In this document: positions 59,963-64,000 of the stretch, piece after piece
How positions within the stretch are numbered: the first letter of the stretch is position 1
Layout of the letters: each line of letters starts with the position of its first letter
NCBI GenBank assembly: GCA_025331435.1
Contig: JAIWNI010000028.1
Location: 124,001-188,000 of the forward strand
Source: Choanephora cucurbitarum
Lineage: Eukaryota; Mucoromycota; Mucoromycetes; Mucorales; Choanephoraceae
Length of the DNA: 64,000 nucleotides
Reading direction: 5' to 3'
Position numbers and translations under genes: made by a program
The notes under the pieces: generated by a model
What the model saw: the letters and a program-made list of their open reading frames with translations, nothing else
Databases searched by the model: none
What the model was told of the DNA's origin: nothing

Positions 59963-60126
59963 AGGATATTCTATGGGATTGTGGCTTTTTAGGTATTTTG
60001 TTTGAAAACTGTTGAAAAGCAGTTCAAGTCTTACTTTTGTAACCGACTAAATTTCAAACGTAAGCCTTGAATAAAAAAAATTGACGTCACTTAAAATTTC
60101 AATTTTCTTTTTATGACCTACAAATC

Positions 60127-62004
60127 ATGCAAGTACCTATTCCACATGGACTGCCAGACAAGTTTCGTTTGACAGAAAAAGAATGTCGTTGTATAAAAGT
60201 CCCAATATACTTTTCGATCTTGACAGTGGAGAACTGGCTGGATTATAGTGCTCTCTCCAGGCTTATTATTCAAGGCACAAAAGCGCAAGCCCCACAAAAC
60301 GGAAACAAAGCTCTCGCATCTTTCCTTACGGAATTGAATAAAATCAAAAACAACAAGAAAGCTTACTTGAATCTCTTCAATTACTGCAAAGATGTCATTG
60401 ACTTCTATAAACAAAACGATACTAAGAAGGAATTTTGTGCTGCATATACACAAGAATACAGCTTGCTCAAAGATGAGAAGAAGCAAGATTACTTGGGGAA
60501 AAGGTCAGCCAACTTGGTAACTCAACACGCAATCCTACAGAAAGTAGTCAACTTGGAGCAGGACATCGATGCTTTGGAAGAAAGAAAAATGAATAGTCCC
60601 TTCACTAGTGGCCACTATAGTATTCCTAAATCAGGAGAAGATAACACCAAGTCAGTTTTAATGCGAGTCCTCGAGTTTGGTGTTCAGCTACATAACAGAT
60701 ACATCCAAGGTGCAGATTTGACCAAGCAAGAAATTAACATCATGAAGTAAGATTGCTTCTGACATATTTAAGTGCTTGAGATTAACTCTTCTTTGTACCA
60801 TACTAGGATATCATTATCTCATATTCTTGATCTCGTAGACTTGAACAAGTGTGGGCAAATTCAAACTATTTTTAAAGAGAGTTATGAAGCAGTCAATACC
60901 AAATATACCAATATGTTTACACCAAAATGTTACGAATTCGATCATCTTCTTGAAGTACACTTCCGCGTTGTTGCGTCCTTATGCAAGAAAGACAACAATT
61001 CTATGCGAGCCAGAGCGTATATCCACAAAACGATAGGGCATAAGAGAGAATTCAAAGTGATTGATCAAATCTTGGACATATTAGATGAAGAGAAATTTTT
61101 ACTCCAAAACATTGCAGACACAAGTCTAATTACTGAATCGGATATCATGGGGAAAATATGGATACCGCTAATCAAAAAGGTGTTATTTGTCAGAGGCAAC
61201 CTGGTGAGAACAAAGGTTGGGGAGACAATTCCTCCACATTCTCAGGAAGAGAAAATGCTGCAATATGATGATGCAAAAAATATCAAAGCTTTCAAAGTGG
61301 ACATCCGGTTTATCTTTGATTTAGAAGGGAAGGAGTATGATGTTGGTGCTGGGGAAGTCGCGAGAGAAGCAGCGGATAAAAGAAAAATTCTTCATGATAA
61401 ATCAAAACTGCTTCGTGAAGGAAAGGATGTTTTAGACGGTATTCTCAAAGCAGTGATTGTGGAAGGCAACGCTCAGAAGGCAGTTGGACATGCCATTCAA
61501 ATCAAAGGGTTATGTGCACAGGTAATTTCCGTTTATTTAACAACCACTGGCCTTTATGTTGCTATACCGGTATTCAAGATCTACTTTCCCATTTCTTTGT
61601 TACACTTGAATGATTTCATTGATGGGTTGAAAAACATGTTTCGTTTTGTTGACTTTTTGTGTGATAATGCAAAACTATATGAATCAGCCATTGTATCGAG
61701 AAAAAGAAGAATTTCATCCATTGACTTTGATTATAACATGCAACAACGAAAAATTCCTGCCCATTCATTACTGGATTTGATCAAACCAACTTATTATAGT
61801 CCTGTCAACAACGACCGCTTCTGCTCTGTGTTTGACCTTCCAGACACAAAGGAATCAAGAGACACTCCTTCCCCTAAACCCAATGTTGATGAAGGTTTGG
61901 CTTGCGCTTCTGAAACAGATGAAAATGGATGGATCATGCTAGATAATGGGAATTGGTTTCACCGTGAAACCGACATTATTTTGAGCAATAGTCCGTACGA
62001 GTAA
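60127..62004 (+). CDS. Gene D: two-exon distant member of the PD-(D/E)XK-like group
   Basis: I do not recognise a named gene. Exons 60127-60746 and 60807-62004 (60-bp GT-AG intron) give 605 aa. The N-terminal half is mostly helical and lysine-rich. The core has KVDIRFIFDLEGKEYDVGAG with D372, then E390 in GEVAR; the position of the usual catalytic Lys is Ala392. A basic/acidic helix follows (DKSKLLREGKDVLDGIL), then strands IQIKGLCAQVISVYLTTTGL that align in pattern with the end of gene A (SFQAVGLTVTFFLYSW). The C-terminal tail is acidic and Ser/Pro-rich and ends WFHRETDIILSNSPYE. It may be an inactive nuclease-fold protein or use a variant active site; both are inferences. No break was found. 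Confidence 0.75.
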
Positions 62005-62562
62005 TAACTTACCAATACACGAACTAGATTGTAATATAACCAGTAAAATTTGAGCGAATCTCAGGAACGTTACATGTCTTGTAACTAGTAACGAGGATAA
62101 CCAAACTTGACTGAGTAATAAAGGTCATATTGTTAAGCAATCAGGGCTTTTAGACTTTAGTAACTTACAAATTATCCTTTTACATTAGACGTATGTAAAC
62201 TAAGATCATTCATGCTCATAAGATGTATGTTATCCGTAAGTTTGAAAGGAAAGATGCCGATTACACAAATTGTGTGATAGCACTTGACTTGATTGTAAAT
62301 CGATCCTCGTTCATATTTACAGACAATCAATTACTAACAATTAGTTAGGCTTAATCTTTCTTTCTTTTTTGGCTTGGGAGTTATTTATGGTATTCCAACT
62401 ACGAAGTATAATGTTTATGATAAATTTCCTTTAAATTCCAAGACCATGTTTTTCAAAAGCATTTAGTATGCTAATTTGTTGTTTTGTGAAAATTTTTTAT
62501 AGACAAAAATTCTAAGGAAATAGGGTTATTATAATTGCGCCTCATATGCGCATCTCCATGGC
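62005..62562. other. Downstream region of gene D
   Basis: AT-rich sequence with no recognisable gene. No canonical AATAAA was noted immediately after the stop; AGTAATAAAGG at about 62115 may serve. Confidence 0.4.
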
Positions 62563-62823
62563 TTGAGTGTAGCTCGGTATGGCTCTCGAGGATGTCGTCT
62601 TGATGGCCATGATGATAAAAAGTTTTTGTGGAACTTTTACCTAAATGCAATTTATGTTTGTTCTTTTATTGCGATTGGTAGTAAAAGAAATGTATCGAAA
62701 GAGAAAAAGGAGCTCAAGTTTCAGACTCAAACTGTGTTGCTTTCTATAGTTTCAGTCTCATTAAAAGTTGGTGTTAGCAAATATCTAAAAAAGAAAAAAC
62801 GAAAATTGGAGTCTTTTATTTAA
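62563..62823 (+). CDS. Possible gene fragment, unrecognised
   Basis: A frame without an ATG start encodes ARYGSRGCRLDGHDDKKFLW and ends in a lysine-rich tail before TAA. It reads like coding sequence, but no family is recognised and no other exon is clear. It is probably a remnant. Confidence 0.25.
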   Translation: MSVARYGSRGCRLDGHDDKKFLWNFYLNAIYVCSFIAIGSKRNVSKEKKELKFQTQTVLLSIVSVSLKVGVSKYLKKKKRKLESFI

Positions 62824-64000
62824 CTGCTCTTTTCTGCTTTGAAAAAAAAAGGCAAAGAATTCCAATAGTACGCTTGAAATTGATAGAGACATCAAGAGAG
62901 AAACATGTACTTTCGTACATACTAGCGATAGACAACGGTCATACGGTAGTCGCTTTGTCTAAGAACATTCATATCCCTGAAAATCATGCTGTTGTACTGC
63001 GCATACTCTTGACCCGAGTAACTACTGTATCTGCTCAATACAATGGTATGACGCTACACTGAAGCCATAGAGGTTCGCACAGGAGGCACGTATATAATTG
63101 TCCAAGTAATATAATTTTAGAAAAAATGGAAAGCGCTTTGTTATTATTATTTCTTCATTTCAAGAGATTCTCGATTCGTCCTTAAAGAATTCATTTCACC
63201 TCTCTATATAAATAAACAGACCAATATCACACCGGACAAGTAAAGCGATATAGTGATAAAAATAGCTTAGTGGTGTACCTAGTACATTTGGTGTTTGGCC
63301 AGTTTATTTATTAAGTCATAAGTGAGTTTATTATATTGTTTTAGCCATTTTTTTTTGTTACAAAGAAGAGACTTTATAGTGCTTGTAGTTTTCTGTGGTT
63401 GTGCTAATGATCCAGTCACAATACGTGGCAATTCACAGATCATCAAATTGAGACATGAAAGGCGGTTTAAAGCATAATTTCAAGACCAGTTAATATATGA
63501 CGAGCAATCAATTTCTTTGACATCTTGGTTTTACAAGACATGTTTTTGGCCAAATATTAGCTTCGTCTTTATTCGTACACAAGTAACAATCAAGTTCAAT
63601 GTACTATAGACTAGCATCTGCATGCTTCAATATACTTGTACTGCTGAAGAGTCAGATACAGCTTTTCGATTATGTTTCCTGGATTACTTCGAGGTTGATA
63701 TGAAACAAAATGAGAAAAACATGTTGCTTTCATTCTTCATAAGGTGTATCAAAATCAAGCACTTCTATTGATTCTCTAAAGTGTACAAATGACATGCGCT
63801 CATTGTATAAAGAGTTCATGTCAAACTATCTTTTTCTTATACCTAAGTCATCTTCTAAGTCTACAGAATACTTTTAACAAAAACTCATTCCTATCAATCT
63901 CTGCAGAGGAAGCATAACCCTTTTTTTTTTGCACCAATAGCTTATTTCTTCAGCAAAAAGTGCAAGAAGCATTACTTGGACAAAGTGCTTTGCACAATTT
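62824..64000. other. Right end of the window
   Basis: A short frame at 62874-63062 (ETSREKHVLSYILAIDNGHT) has a faint resemblance to transposase helix-turn-helix regions but starts without ATG and ends quickly. Otherwise no gene or RNA was recognised to the window end. Confidence 0.35.

Overview
The window is AT-rich nuclear DNA with many short introns (about 50-110 bp, GTAAGT-type donors), CT-rich leaders, simple repeats and decayed transposons. Protein similarity and style of coding point to an early-diverging fungus of the Mucoromycota, most likely a Mucorales species. This placement is inferred, as there is no rRNA marker. Four ordinary, apparently intact host genes are recognisable: an MFS permease of the allantoate/anion:cation symporter type (39.5-41.4 kb), a gankyrin/Nas6-like ankyrin protein (41.5-42.6 kb, minus), a small secreted RlpA-like double-psi beta-barrel protein (44.5-45.0 kb, minus) and COP9 signalosome subunit 5 (46.5-47.9 kb). 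A decayed copy of mitochondrial release factor 1 lies at 50.7-51.9 kb.

The left end (1-8881) is one nested structure. A very long inverted repeat (arms of at least 1856 bp, loop 152 bp) carries the 3' end of a LINE-like retrotransposon. A complete 5.0-kb Helitron (2045-7061, 5'-TC...CTAG-3') has inserted between A and T inside the right arm only, so the left arm serves as an internal empty site. The Helitron protein has its Rep (HUH/Y2) motifs and the other helicase motifs, but the Walker A Thr is Ile. The LINE continues on the minus strand to about 9.75 kb.

The rest is dominated by copies of a multi-exon protein family that I do not recognise by name. Its C-terminal half carries the D...E-x-K signature of the PD-(D/E)XK nuclease fold. 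Copies are: an intact gene A (11.0-12.9 kb), its truncated paralog A' (34.8 kb, cut by a Tc1 fragment), B1 (18.5-20.5 kb) and B2 (28.9-30.9 kb), which are identical over about 1.8 kb and both hit by the same MITE, B3 (36.5-37.6 kb, deleted), C (54.6-55.8 kb, 5'-truncated behind a Helitron remnant) and the more distant intact gene D (60.1-62.0 kb, with E-V-A in place of E-x-K). B and C carry an acidic tract followed by a KRKR-type nuclear localisation sequence. This family is the best candidate for an undescribed system.

Between these lie two Tc1/mariner relatives plus a fragment, two copies of a Tc1-ended MITE, a SINE-like insertion with target duplication, a foldback element, several direct and diverged segmental repeats, and long gene-poor stretches.
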